Shown: positions 12,692-25,044 of the stretch, in pieces
Position numbering within the stretch: the first letter of the stretch is position 1
Layout: each line of letters starts with the position of its first letter
DNA from: Didymodactylos carnosus
Lineage: Eukaryota > Rotifera > Eurotatoria > Philodinida > Philodinidae
Length of the DNA: 64,000 nt
Assembly (NCBI GenBank): GCA_905250885.1
Contig: CAJNOQ010000080.1
Span: 16,844 to 80,843, forward strand
Direction of reading: 5' to 3'
Position numbers and translations under genes: made by a program
Notes under the pieces: generated by a model
What the model was told of the DNA's origin: nothing
The model's input: the letters and a program-made list of their open reading frames with translations, nothing else
Databases searched by the model: none

Positions 12692-15600
12692 ATGCAATCA
12701 TTAACAATTTGTGCCCGATTAATGGCGAGAGCCATTTGTGGTACAGAAGCTGAAAGTGTTCTTTATCATAGTATATTACGTTTATCCACTCAATCATCGT
12801 TACATTATATTCAACCACAACGAATTGCCTCATTACCGGGTATTAAACGTGGTTGTGTTCATCTAGTCACAGCATCATCCGGTTATTCAGGACATCATAA
12901 AACAGATACAACAATAATAAATGAATCAACAAAAGATTTAAAATGTTTGGATGTCTATGGTGATGATGCATTTTTCATTACAAAGCATCGTATTGGTGAT
13001 TTTTTAGGTAAATTGTTCACTAAACTATTTTTATATGTAACTACTATAATTGTTAAATTTTTTTACTTGTAGGCGTTGCTGATGGTGTAGGCGGATGGAG
13101 AGAACATGGAATTGATCCATCCATATTTTCTAGTTCATTAATGGATGCCTGCAAAACATTAATTGATAAAAAATTAATTGATTTAGGACCATTAACATTG
13201 AAAGAACTTCTATCAATGGGCTACAAACAACTTCTTGAAAATAAACAATGTATTGTCGGTATGTATCAGCAAATTTTTTGTACATAATATTAATCACTAG
13301 GTTGACTTAGTTATTTTAATAAAAACTGGTCCATTACTTTACAACTGATTAGTAGCTGTTAGTATTTGAGTTGAAAAGACATCACTACAACGATCTCTAA
13401 TTATGTATGCTTAAAATACATATTTTTCATTTAGGAAGTAGTACAGCTTGTATTGTTGCATTACATAAAGAAAAAAGTATCTTACATACAGCCAATTTGG
13501 GTGATAGTGGTTTTGTTATTATACGTAAAAATCAAATTGTCCATCGTTCACAAGAACAACAACATTATTTCAATTCTCCATTTCAATTAGCTATTCATCC
13601 CACATTATCAGATCCTTTATTGATAGCTGACAGGTAAAAATAACAAGTGAACATACATAAAAAAAAAGTGTTTAAATGAATATTATATAGAATTAAAAAT
13701 GTAAAAAGAATTATCTGAGGTAAAAATAATGAGTCATTTTGCTAATACGTCTATGTTGCTTTTTCATTTTCATTGAGCTATGAAATTTACGTATATTTGC
13801 CGTATTTTTATTTGTTTTTGTTTTTCTAATGTTTTTAAAAAACATTCAGTTTTTTTCTTTCTGTATTTTAGTCCGGATTTGGCATCTGTTAGTTCATTTG
13901 ATGTTAAAGAAAATGACTTTATTCTTGTTGGTACAGATGGTGTATGGGATAATTTGCCTGATACAGCAATATTGAATGAAATTATAAAAATCAAAGTAAG
14001 TCATATTCGAACAATTGTATCGTGAGTAGTTACTGGTTGTTGTTTGCGTTGTTTTTTATTTTTACCGTTATTTTCTATTAGAGACGTTTTTGTTTGATCA
14101 TAATCATTATCATCAAAAATACTGGATGATTGTTCATAATTATCATAAATAGAGTCGTTTAGTGAATCAGTTGTCACCCCACATAGGTTGCTTTCATCAT
14201 CATCGTCATGGTGTGAATCAGATACACTTCTTGCACTAGAATGATATTGTTTTGGATTTTTATCTAAAGACAGTGAAAAAGCGGTTTGTTAACAAAATTC
14301 ATAGCTGGAAGAATCTACTAGTTGCTAAGACAATGTATCCAGCTTAGATTAGGGAGTGGAGCATGTATGTATATGCGTGTGTTAGAGATGTGCAACCCAA
14401 TCTGATTCGGGTACGGATGCCGTTTTTTTAACATTTATCCGAAACCTGAAAGATTTTAGTAAAAAATACACAATTTTAGTTAAAATACATTAAATTTTAA
14501 AAGAGTTGCTTGAGAATGTAATGATAAGTTGATATATCCAGCCGAAAAACAAAAGTTTTTAGGTGGAAACCGAAAAGTAGAAAATTTTTAGGCTTAAGTC
14601 GGGTACGGGTAAAAAAAACATTTTCGTATTGCGTACCAGTCCGAAAACGGTACCCATGCACAACTCTAGTGTAAGTAGAAATCCATCCCTTCGTTTGGAT
14701 AACGTTACGTCAAAATTCTTTAAAAAAATGTTCACTTACTCAAACGTTTTTTAGAAAGTTTAAGCTAAGAAACTACTTTTTATGCAGCTGAGTGAGTTCT
14801 GACTAACTTTTGATCTTCATATTGTTAATGAATCTTGTTTTGAACAAAAAGTATGATAAAAGATAAATAGACGGTAATGACAAGCTCTTTTTCAGCCTTG
14901 AATTAACTTAAAATATACAGTTACTTAGCAGACTTCCGATACCCGTCCATAATGTCTCGAAAACGTTGAATGTATTTCTGAAATAGTAGTTTAGATAGCA
15001 TAAGATTGGTAATTATTTCAAGTATACAATATACATACTTTCGTTTAATTTTCCTTCACTTTTTGATGAACGTATTTTCAATTGAATAATTGATGATGTA
15101 TCATCTTGGTTTATATTTTTTTGAGATAATTTTGGTGATGATGTATCCATATCAATCATTAATATAGAATCTAAATGATCATGAACAATTGGATTTGATT
15201 GTTTGTTAAGCAATAATTGTTGTTGATATTCTTCTTGATTATTTTCATTATCATTACTAATAACTGTTTGAACATTATTTGTTTCCTCATTTGTTAATAG
15301 AACGGTAATATTTTTATTTGCATTTATAGTTGGTGTTCGTAATTTTGGTTTTTTAGAATTCATACATGCTCTTTGTAGAATTATTTTAAGACGTTGTACG
15401 ATACCTAATAGTGTAAATGTGAATAATATTAAAAATACAAGACCAAGCATCGGTGCAGCACCGATTAATGCTGCTCTTAACCAATGTGGTATAATAATGG
15501 ACATGACTCGTAATTTGACACTTAAATAAAGAAGTAAAATGATGATTTGAACAATTTTTTTCAATTTTAATAATAGTATCGAAAATTAACAGTTGATAAG

Positions 15601-16706
15601 ACTAGTTTCTACTGTATTGTGCTAGAAACAAAAGAACATTCACCTTAATGTACACACACACACACACACACACAAGATAATTATAACTCTATTATTAATA
15701 TTTGTGTTTATGAAATAATTAACAATTCATGGTGTAAATATTTACGGATAACTTTTCCATATGTCGACATTTATCCACATGGACAGAATATCAGAAAGCG
15801 TCTAGTCTTCTAAAAAAAGAAAAGAACGCACCTCAGAGAGTTTCTTATTCTTTTTCCTTTTGCTTGTCTATAGTAGATAGAAAAGAAGAGTATGAGATTT
15901 TTTTTTTTTGTTATTCTCAGTTGTCGTATTTTCCTTACGTATTGTTAATGTCGAAAATGTGAAACGATATCTGATAAATTGTAAAGTGATATATATTTTT
16001 TTTTGAGGTCTTTAATATTTTCGTAATAATCATCATGATTCTAACACTTTATATATTGATGCTTGGCATAAACATGACAGTATATCACAACAGACTGCTT
16101 TTTTTTTTATCGAATTGATTGATACACTGAAAGATGTTGCTCGTGTTATTTTATGTGTTTGAAACATTATTCTTTGAATTATTATATATTCGTCAAGAAC
16201 AAGAGAAAAAAAGAAAAAAAATTGACGAAAAAATTCTTCTTCCTGTTTTTATTTTTTTTTGTTTTTTTGTTAAGATTTGTCAGTTTCTTCTAGTTTCGAA
16301 TGAGAATACGATATAAAAATACTAATTTTTACAGAAAAAGAGAGAGAAAAAGACGCTTTGACTTTTGGCCTTAATTTTGTCATTTTTTATTCTTCTTTTA
16401 GAAACCAAACTTAGAGAATTTACAAAAAGCTGCACATGCCATATCAAAACGAGCATTAGAAAATGGTTTTGATCCACATTATATGTCACCATTTGCACGC
16501 AGTGCACGTCGATCACTAGGCATTAATATTACAGGTATAAAATTATCTTTCTAATTAGACATCAGAAATAAAAATTGAAAATAATTGACTTTAAAACGTT
16601 AAATATATCAATTGATTCTGTTCATTATTTTTTTTTATTTTTTTTGTTTTTAGGAGGAAAACCTGATGATGTTACCGTATTATTGGCTGTTGTCGTTATG
16701 TCCTGA
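12692..16706 (+). CDS. PPTC7: PP2C-type protein phosphatase, PPTC7 / Ptc7-like
   Basis: Mg/Mn-dependent Ser/Thr phosphatase; the PPTC7/Ptc7 branch acts on mitochondrial proteins, including the CoQ-synthesis complex. Six exons: 12692-13007, 13073-13258, 13435-13633, 13872-13995, 16402-16534, 16654-16706. All junctions are in frame, giving 336 aa (human 304). Metal-site motifs are visible: ADGVGGW at 108-114, GSSTA at 168-172, NLGDSG at 189-193, GTDGVWDN at 254-261 and PDDVTVL near the C-terminus (323-329). The ATG is the first in the open frame and the leader is Arg/Ser-rich, consistent with mitochondrial import. Intron 4 is 2.4 kb, while introns 1-3 and 5 are about 65-240 bp, and it contains a complete minus-strand gene (14001-15564). 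An AATAAA lies 37 nt after the stop. Assignment to the Ptc7 branch rests on length, leader and motif spacing. Confidence 0.92.
14001..15564 (-). CDS. nested antisense gene: putative membrane protein of unknown function
   Basis: This two-exon gene lies wholly inside PPTC7 intron 4, on the opposite strand. Exon 1 is 15564-15039 and exon 2 is 14263-14001. The donor GTATGT and acceptor TCTTTAG join in phase 1 and keep frame, giving 262 aa. Residues 5-20 are hydrophobic, and a second strong hydrophobic segment (about 33-54, GAAPMLGLVFLILFTFTLLG) looks like a transmembrane helix. It is followed by a basic stop-transfer stretch and a long polar Asn/Asp/Ser/Gln-rich tail that continues with the same composition into exon 2 (acidic DSHHDDDDESN, then basic KNKKQRKQQ). 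The stop codon overlaps the PPTC7 exon 4 donor site by one base, so its 3' UTR should run antisense to PPTC7 exon 4. A second in-frame Met (MSIIIPHW) could be the true start. I do not recognise the family. The gene call rests on open exons, good splice signals and frame; function is unknown. Confidence 0.6.
14383..14668. mobile_element. MITE-like element with TAGAG(A/T)TGTGCA ends, possibly hAT-derived
   Basis: Ends are inverted: TAGAGATGTGCA at the left, and the right end is the reverse complement of TAGAGTTGTGCA. Subterminal copies of CGGGTACGG occur in both halves. At 286 bp it has no open frame. Such ends resemble non-autonomous hAT elements. The 8-bp flanks (GCGTGTGT and GTGTAAGT) match at only about 5 of 8 positions, so a target-site duplication is not convincing. 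It sits in the intron of the nested antisense gene. Confidence 0.5.
15652..15674. repeat. (CA)n microsatellite
   Basis: An uninterrupted ACACAC run of about 23 bp, just upstream of the nested minus-strand gene and inside PPTC7 intron 4. Confidence 0.9.
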
Positions 16707-19700
16707 TAGTTAAAAAGTTAAAATTAAACTTTTTACGGTATTAATAAAATGAGTATTAATGTGATACAAATTAAACCGGCGAATATATATGTATTTTTAA
16801 TTCAGGAATTTCTCAAATTGAATTCGTACGGAACATCAAAAAAGTAGACTGGTGCTATTTATCTTTTGGACTTAGCATCATAACATGCAAAAATCTCAAA
16901 TATATACCTTTTTATTATCCTTTTCACCCACAATCATAGATGCTAAAGTAACAAATCTAGTCGTTTAGTTTTGATCAGTAGTTTAAGACGTCTTTACTAA
17001 AAATATACTAGAGCATCTGTGAAGTATACATAGTTGTTTATTTTCCTACGTATAACACATCGACTTTGAAAATAAAGGATGTGATATATATATACAGACG
17101 ATGATGCACTATTGCAATAGGGAATTTGATTCTGATGACAGTTGTTCATTCAGACAAAAACATGCTGTTTCTTGGCGGGAAAAAATTATAGAAACACGTC
17201 ATATGGTTCTGTTATTTCAGACTGTATATAACGTTAAAAAATATTATATAAATGACTGAAAAGATCGTTGTACCAGCTATATATTTTGTCAAAAAGAAAA
17301 TTTGAAAACGAGTCCTGTTTTAACTTCATTAATTAAGTATAGAAGATTAACAGACTGGATTTCCAAAAACTTTTGAAAATAATTTAATCTCTACATATCA
17401 CAAGTTGATTTCAATCATACCACTGTGATGAAGGTCAATAAATCTCTTAGTTTTGGTAGTTTTCTAAAAAAAAAAATCTGTTTTCTAAACAATGAAACAT
17501 TGTTCAAAAACCAATGAAAGATATGAGAAAAGTTGCTTCTCTTCTGCTCCCGTTGTAGATGAGACTTCATTTTACAAAATAAGACGTTGTTCAATGCTCT
17601 ATGATTCGAAAAAGATCGATTTTGAGTGTTGATAAGATTTAAGCTCGATTTTTGATGGAAAGAACTTTATTCAGTTCCGAACTTTAAGTGAATTGGGCAA
17701 CATAGAGCAAAAATATAGTATATTTTTATCTAATTATAATTAGAATCAAATTCTGTATTAGAATAGAGCATCATTGTTTGCATATGTTGATACATTTTAT
17801 GTACTGTCCGAAGCTTGGTGGAAAATGTAGGAAAGGAAACAACTGCGTATACTAAATTTTCTTAGTGCTATACGATAAGTTTTTAACAATTGTAATTCTC
17901 AAAACATATTCTTTGTTATATTTGTTTTCTCCTTTTTCTTTTTTATAACATGTAATTTCGTGTACGAAACGTAAGTACATGTATCCTGTTATCTTTTTTT
18001 TTCTTGCTTCATTTTATTTGAAATACCATGCTGATTTGTTTATTTGTTTGTTTGCGTGCGCGCGTGTGTTTTTGTTTTATTAACGTTTATGATATTGTTG
18101 TACGCAGACGCATCGCATGAGTTTTTCAATTTCCCACATTGGGAATGTTCAAAAAAGATAACGTTTTTATTATAAACCTTTATAAAAGAAAATATTCATA
18201 TATTGATTATAATAACAGATTTAAAGTAAGAAAAAAGTTATCTATGGTGTTCAATGTTTTTGATTCGAATGGAGATCTCTCACCCTCTGTCCTAAAAGTT
18301 TTTTGGACTATCTGTCAAATTTTTTGTATTTTTTCACTACCAACTCTTCATTTTTTTTACCACTGAATACCGATCAAAAAAAAGTTAATTTTCTTAGTGT
18401 CTAATCAAAAAGAATCAAAACTCTTGATTTTGTAAAAAGAAATGATGATTTTTGTTGTTCGACATATGTACAAACGATCGATGATTTAGGAGCTGTACAC
18501 AAGTAATTCCAATCTGTTATAGGAGAGGTACAGTGGACCCTCAAGAAAAAGAAAAAAAAGAGAAAGAGAAAACTCGAAAGTAAAGAGAAAACCCTATGAA
18601 ATGTGAGCTAGTAGAGTTTGACAATTTTTTCCGTCTTTTGCTATATGACGTTCGACGTCAACTGTCCAGCAGATTCAGAGAACTAAATCTTTTATTAGCA
18701 GAGACATATTACATTCTTTGAGGAAAGGCTGTCAGTGTGATGACTTTCTCTTTCTTCCCAACTCATCAAACTTTGCTAAAATATTCATCTGTATGTCATA
18801 CATTTATTGTAGTTGTCTAAACCGAAATATAGATTTTTGAACATCTGATAGGATTTTTTGTAAATTCAAATTTTCCCTGTTGCAACTCTTTTTCAATTGA
18901 CAAAAATGATGATATTCAGAATGTTATCGTTGAATCACGTATGATTGTTACCAGAATGTTATCTTTTGTGAAGAAAAAACACCTATCAAAAAGTTTTTAG
19001 CATTGATACACATACATACATTCTTCAAAGATAATTATTTCAAAAAGATTGAGTTTTCTCCCGAAACATTTTTTATCAACGCAATTTTTCGAAAATCTTG
19101 TCGAGTTCACTGACTTCTATTATTGGAGATATAATACGTAAATTGTACAGATTTGATTTTAGATGGTTGAAAAGTTGAGTTCTGAAAAATCAGTCTCCAC
19201 TAAAACGGCTGCCATTCAAAAACAAAAAGATATTGGGAGTTGATTCTTGCGTTATTCGAACGGACATGAATAACGCTTCATTTTTATCTATAACAAGAAA
19301 TCCAGTGAAGAGGTGTCTATTCAAAACTTGGATCGAGACAAAAACCATATTGCGCATGACTTTTTCAGGTTGCAGTTGGAGGCTTTTACTTCCCTCATAG
19401 AGTAGTAGAAAAGCCACTAGGTGAGTTTTGGTGGCTGATATTTCTATATAAACTGATCGAAGCTGCATAAATCACTCCAGAAGAAGTTGCAAAAGTTTAC
19501 TTCAACCATAAGGAATGTCTCGAAAATTTGACATAGAGGGGATCTAAAAACGAAAAATAGTGGATAGCGTTGTTTGTATACGTTTCTTAACATCATTTCA
19601 AAAGGAATATTAGTTCTACTATAGTAGTTCACCGTTATTATCAAATATCAAATATTTTCAAAATTTAATCCAAGAATCTTTTCTTAAAATACAATAAAAC

Positions 19701-19811
19701 CTAAAGATTATTCTCTGATTTTTTTTCAAATTTTTATACTATTTTTTCTAGCATAAAAATAAAATCTGTTTGTATTGCTTAGTTTTTACCTCATATTTTA
19801 GAACAGTAAAA
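16707..19811. other. intergenic region between PPTC7 and the caspase gene
   Basis: About 3.1 kb with the PPTC7 3' end at left and the caspase promoter at right. Short open frames (for example 18139-18366 plus, and 19190-19644 minus) have no recognisable content. A TACAGTGGACCCTC string at about 18533 resembles ends of pogo-type transposons, but no partner end was seen. An acceptor-like TATTTTAG ends at 19801, 10 nt before the caspase ATG. Confidence 0.4.
16743..16748 (+). terminator. candidate poly(A) signal of PPTC7
   Basis: AATAAA begins 37 nt after the PPTC7 stop codon, a spacing that fits a short 3' UTR. It is a sequence match only. Confidence 0.5.
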
Positions 19812-22245
19812 ATGACTCAATCTCAACCATCAACGTCAATATCGGAAGCGTTTATTGAGGATTGTAGATTGACACTAGGTCAGTGGGATGCTGGAAATAT
19901 TGAAACATTAGGATTATTATTTAAAGATCAAAGTAGTTGTCCACAATTATATAACAATGATGCGTTACGCAAGGAATTTCAATCATTGTTAGATTTTGAT
20001 TTGAACAAGCACAATGATACACCAATGATGCGTATTACTCTATCCGTAATGATACGATTTAAACATGTTCATCTTTGCGCAGATGATTTCTATCGTCAAA
20101 TCTATTTACGATCGTCCACACCACCATCATCGAATACTCGATTATTTTCAATTCAACAAGAGCTAAGTGATGCCTATTGTTTTCTATTAGCTCAAGTAGA
20201 TAATGAATTAACGGATCCAATGTTACGTAATTTACAATTTTATTATGCTATTCAACAACCATCTATTGATTCTCTGTTAACATTGTACAATGTATTATCC
20301 CGTCAAAATTGTCCATATACATTAGAACATTTTTTTAATGATTTTGGAAATTGTTATTATGTTACAAAAAGTCTAATCAAAATATATCAGTTGGTGGAAA
20401 ACTTTAAAATATTTATCAAGAAATATAATAAATTTTTAGAAATGTATCAGAATGACAAATTAGGTATAACAGAGACGAATGATCGAGAAACGTTAATATC
20501 TACAACGGCAGCACAAGACAATCATGAAAAATTAAAAAGTATGTACAATTATCAAATACATATTTTTTTAATGAGATTAAAATTGGATTAAGTTTAATAT
20601 TTATTTTTAAATTTAGATAATATTCCAAAAATTCAGCCAGTACCTAATCCAGTTCCCGTTCAAAACAATCTCTCATTACAACAATCTCAAACAATTATAC
20701 CAAAACAAGGTTTATGTGTGATAATTAATATCGTTAATTTTAGTTCAAATGTATATGAAACAACAAAACGAGCCGGCTCAGAAAAAGATGTTGCTTTGGT
20801 AGATAGTATATTTAATGCTATGAATTTTACAATATTAATATGTGAAAAAGATTTTACTAAAGATGATTTGGACAAGGCAATGCATCAGATCAAAACGTCT
20901 GAAAAATATAAACGATATGATTGTTTAGTGTTGTTTATTATGTCACATGGATTACTTCATACTGTATTTACAGCCGACGCACAAACAGTTTATGTGAGAG
21001 ATTTAATAATGGATTTTAATGATTCTTCTAAAACTTCAATATGGAACGGTAAAACACGTTTCTTTTTTATTCAAGCGTGTCGTTCTGTTCCACAAAATAA
21101 TAAAACTTCAAATATGTCGTATAATATCACTGATAAACATTTATCACCGAATATGTTGGTGGCATTTTCTTGCAGCGAAGAAGAAAGCTCAAAACGAAAT
21201 CCCAATATTGGAAGTATTTATATCCACATATTGTGTATTATGTTCTATATGTACAGTAAAATGTAAGTAAAATCGAACACAGTAAAGTATCAATAATATG
21301 ATGTGGTTATATATCGTAGCTACTATTTTGTTGTGAATTTCTGAAAATAACTATCAACCGGTTCTTACACAAAAATATTTGCGTTGTCATCTTAAAAGTG
21401 AGAGTCTAGGTCAGGAATCATCAGTTGTCGAAGCACCACTTTGTTTTGTCAACGTCTATCTGCATTAGTTATAATATTTTAAATGTCATTTTGACGTCAT
21501 CTTTCCGTTCTCATAAGAGCAGTGGCGAACTAGCGCCGTACTCCAATTGATACAAAATTAAGAAACGGAAACTATAATATCAAACTAATTACTTCCTGAA
21601 TAAGTTTTAGTGCGGTACTTATCTGTTAGAAATAAATATACAAAAAGAGAATTCGAGGTATGTCTTATCTGTACATAATCTATCTTTCGTCAAAACTGCA
21701 GTCAAATCTAAATTTTCTCGCCAAGCAATAGTCTTTTTCTAGTCGAAATTTAAATAGATTTACTCTTAGATGAGAAAAATACTGCCTCTAAATTGGTAGT
21801 CGATCTTATCAGAATTCAGAAATTTTTTTTCCACTGTAACTGACACTACAGTTCGGCATAACATTTTTTGTTTTTGATTCTATTATGACTAAAGTGTTCA
21901 AAATGCTATTGTTTTAGAAAACCAGTTGATAAAATTCTTGAATTAACTGCTGAATATCTTAAAAGAGCCAATGAAAAATTAGTAGAATTATATCCGGGTG
22001 AAAAAGCACATCGTTTAGATCAACATCCAAAATATGTCAGCTCTTTGAGGGATAGCGTATATTTCTCTGAGCGTTGTTTAGTAAGAAGAATTCAATATTT
22101 AACAGACTTTAATTATGCATCATTAAAAATTCCCTTAGCGTTATGGACCGAAGTTGATCATTATGTGAAAACAAAATTGATTTATGATACAAAACCAAAC
22201 CACCACAGTGATTACTGCACCGAATGTCGATCGCATAAAGGTTGA
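19812..22245 (+). CDS. caspase (C14 cysteine protease) with long prodomain
   Basis: Cysteine protease of the apoptosis/inflammation family. Three exons: 19812-20538, 20617-21262, 21918-22245. Junctions are in frame, giving 566 aa. Residues 1-242 are a helical, Leu/Gln-rich prodomain that I could not assign to CARD or DED. The catalytic region starts near 270. The catalytic His is H353 in FIMSHG and the nucleophile is C397 in FIQACRS, where the usual QACRG/QACxG has Ser for Gly. The small-subunit part has LVAFSCSEEESS then GSIYIHILC, matching the family's FAYST...GSW.IQ.LC pattern. The first in-frame ATG (19812) follows an AG acceptor-like site by 10 nt; the frame upstream has no ATG. Intron 2 is 655 bp. 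The C-terminal about 105 residues extend past the usual p10 end. Whether it is active is uncertain; both catalytic residues are intact. Confidence 0.88.
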
Positions 22246-23020
22246 GTTTCTCATTGTTGATAATTTTGCTGTGATGTAATTTAGTAAGCAATTACTTGTT
22301 AAAAAATGACTTAAATATATATATATATACTCCTCAATATACGTTTAAAATATTTAAAAAGCTATTGTTCAATCACTGAGAGTTCATTGTTCAGTTTATG
22401 GAATCTGTCGCTCTTCTAATACTTTTTTCAACGTCTCCAACAAATTTCTTATGAAATACGATTGTCTAAGATATTGTGTAACTTTCTGCCATAAGATCTT
22501 CCAAGCAAGTACGACTCATCTGTGCAGTGTAAATTTGATAGATAGATATATAGTGATCTAGAATATGTATAAGAAACATGGTTAAATAAGACTTCATCCT
22601 CCCACTCCAATAGTCTCACCTATACTAGAGATTGAAAAGAAAAAGATACTTTTTAAAAGTATCTTTGAAAAGAGTTAGGTACAGAATTTTTGAGATTTTC
22701 TGTTTTTATAAGTTCTTATTATAAGATTTTACAAAATCTAATGTAATCTGGGAATAAAATCTTCTATGATTTTGCAAGATCTTCAAAATTTTTTTGATCT
22801 AGATAGCACTGATTATAACCGGGAATTAGAGCAAATGGTATCTCACCGTTTTTTTGTTTGTGCTATATAGCCCGTAACTTTCATGAGCTGAAGTGAAAAC
22901 TATCCGCCATAAATTCCTTTGCCTCTTACTCTTGATGCATTTCAATTAATCTTTTTTTTATAGATAGAATAGTGTCCCTTTTTTGATAACTTAGTGATTG
23001 AATATTTTGAACCGACTACC

Positions 23021-23272
23021 CTCTAAAAAATATTCGTACTTTAGAAAACGTAAAAAAAGTATTTGCATTTGTAACTAATAAAAACCTTTTTTCATTTTGT
23101 AAGGTACCGTTTATCCATTTTGTACAATACCTTTGACAATACTTGCAAAAACGGAAAAACGGTATTGTGCAAAACGGATAAACGGTACTTTACAAAACGA
23201 AAAAAGGTTTTTATTAGTTAAAAATGCAAATACCTTTTTCTGTTTTCTAGAGTATGAATATTTTTTAGAGAG
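23021..23272. repeat. 252-bp foldback element
   Basis: Near-complete palindrome. Arms start CTCTAAAAAATATTC at 23021 and end with its complement at about 23272. Inner arm segments 23104-23131 and 23161-23188 differ at about two positions. The spacer is about 29 nt (23132-23160). There is no coding content. It is consistent with a MITE/foldback transposon. Confidence 0.8.
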
Positions 23273-24273
23273 TACATCATACCGCTTGAGAAATATGTTT
23301 TTTGTACGATAAACAGTCAGTACCTGAGAATTTTCGGCATATCTTCCTCATTTTACTGGATGTGTTTCTTTTGCCGGTGCTTTTATTATTTCTTTATCAT
23401 CTTTTCTGTTATTTGCATCTATTTTCATTGACCATAATGGAACTTGGTCTCTTTCCAGTGAATAGTTTGAACTGGTTTTGAATTATGTTAATATAATACT
23501 TTTTTCTGGTTTTTTTTATGTAATTTTTAAACGATTTTAACATGAATAAGAATATATATTTTTAATTATTTTATTTTATTTATGTATTAGAATTTTTGCT
23601 TAATTTAATCAAGAAGTACTGAAGTAATTAACGAAGCGTTTCATGTGGTACAACAGTAATATCAGGGTGATATTACTGATGAAGACAATAGAGATTTTCA
23701 TGAAAATAATTGTGCAGAATAAAAGTGAAACAAATATATATATATAGAAATATATTGAAATGAATAGTTTTTTCGCTAAAAATCAACAAGTAATGTTCAT
23801 CTGGCGATTTACACGATCATTGACCGTAGATGTAGAAGAAGTCGAATAATGGATGAATAGAAAACTATTGAAATGGATATAGCTTAAATAATAAACTATT
23901 GAAATAATTTAAATGATCGTGTTCAAGCGGATACTATTTATTTGTTTTTGGCTTTATTCACTTCACTTTATTTTTTACTTTTTGATGACCAGTGGAAAAA
24001 CACCAAGGTACACACAAAGAACCATACGGCTGTAAAGAATTAATCAGAGTCACGGAATCTCTCGTTTTGCAGAGAAATATCTGGACTACAATCCCATATA
24101 ATTAAAAAAATTTCAATTCAAAAATTTCAACCGAGAATCATCCGAAGAAGCAGCTTGCAAAAACAAAAACAGAAGCAACAATTATTGGCTTCTATTTCTG
24201 ATACTACTATCGATTTCAATGAACCGTGCAGGTGCATGTTTTTTGAATAACTTTTTAACAACAAAATCTAGCG

Positions 24274-25044
24274 ACCTGGGGTTTTCGCCAATCGAAGGAG
24301 AACAGTTGGGGCAGCAAACCTATATGAAATAAAAATAAAAATTTTCAAAATATTTTCCTAATTAATTAAAATTAGCCTATTTTTGGGTGGAAAATTTTTT
24401 TAATTTTTTTTGCTGGGTTTATAGATCTCGAGGTCCTCTTTCAAATGGTATCGAAACGGCCCCCCAAAATTTTGGTTCCTTGTCGAGATACAAGCGTTGT
24501 AAAACTGGCTCACTTTTCCCGAAATTCGAGTTTTTAGTCGTAAAAAGTGTCGGCATATAGGTATTCGAGTGCGTTGATCATCGTACTGATGTCACTTTTA
24601 TGTTTGCATGCGCAAAAGATGAGTTAACAGAGTTTTTTGAAAAAGTGAGTTTTCTAAGGGAAAAGGCAAAATATTGCAGTTTTTCAAAAAACTCTGTTAA
24701 CTCATCTTTTGCGCATGCAAACATAAAAGTGACATCAGTACGATGATCAACGCACTCGAATACCTATATGCCGACACTTTTTATGACTAAAAACTTGAAT
24801 TTCGGGAAAAGTGAGCCAGTTTTACAACGCTTGTATCTCGACAAGGAACCAAAATTTTGGGGGCCGCTTCGATACCATTCGAAAGAGGACCTCGAGATCT
24901 ATAAACCCAGCAAAAAAAATTAAAAAAATTTTCCACCCAAAAATAGGCTAATTTTAATTAATTAGGAAAATATTTTGAAAATTTTTATTTTCACATAGGT
25001 TTGCTGCCCCAACTGTTCTCCTTCGATTGGCGAAAACCCCAGGT
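24274..25044. repeat. 771-bp near-perfect inverted repeat (foldback element)
   Basis: The left arm begins ACCTGGGGTTTTCGCC at 24274 and the right arm ends with its exact complement at 25044. Arms are about 380 bp with only a few mismatches (for example near 24538 against about 24785), around a spacer of about 26 nt (about 24654-24679). The arms encode nothing recognisable. Such high arm identity implies a young or actively homogenised element. A transcript across it would form a long perfect hairpin. Confidence 0.88.

Noticed and set aside
14921-14977. Possible middle exon of the nested antisense gene
   Set aside because: Including it breaks the frame with the last exon; direct joining of 15039 to 14263 keeps frame without it.
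18533-18546. TACAGTGGACCCTC, similar to pogo-type transposon ends
   Set aside because: No inverted partner end or target duplication was found within a plausible distance.
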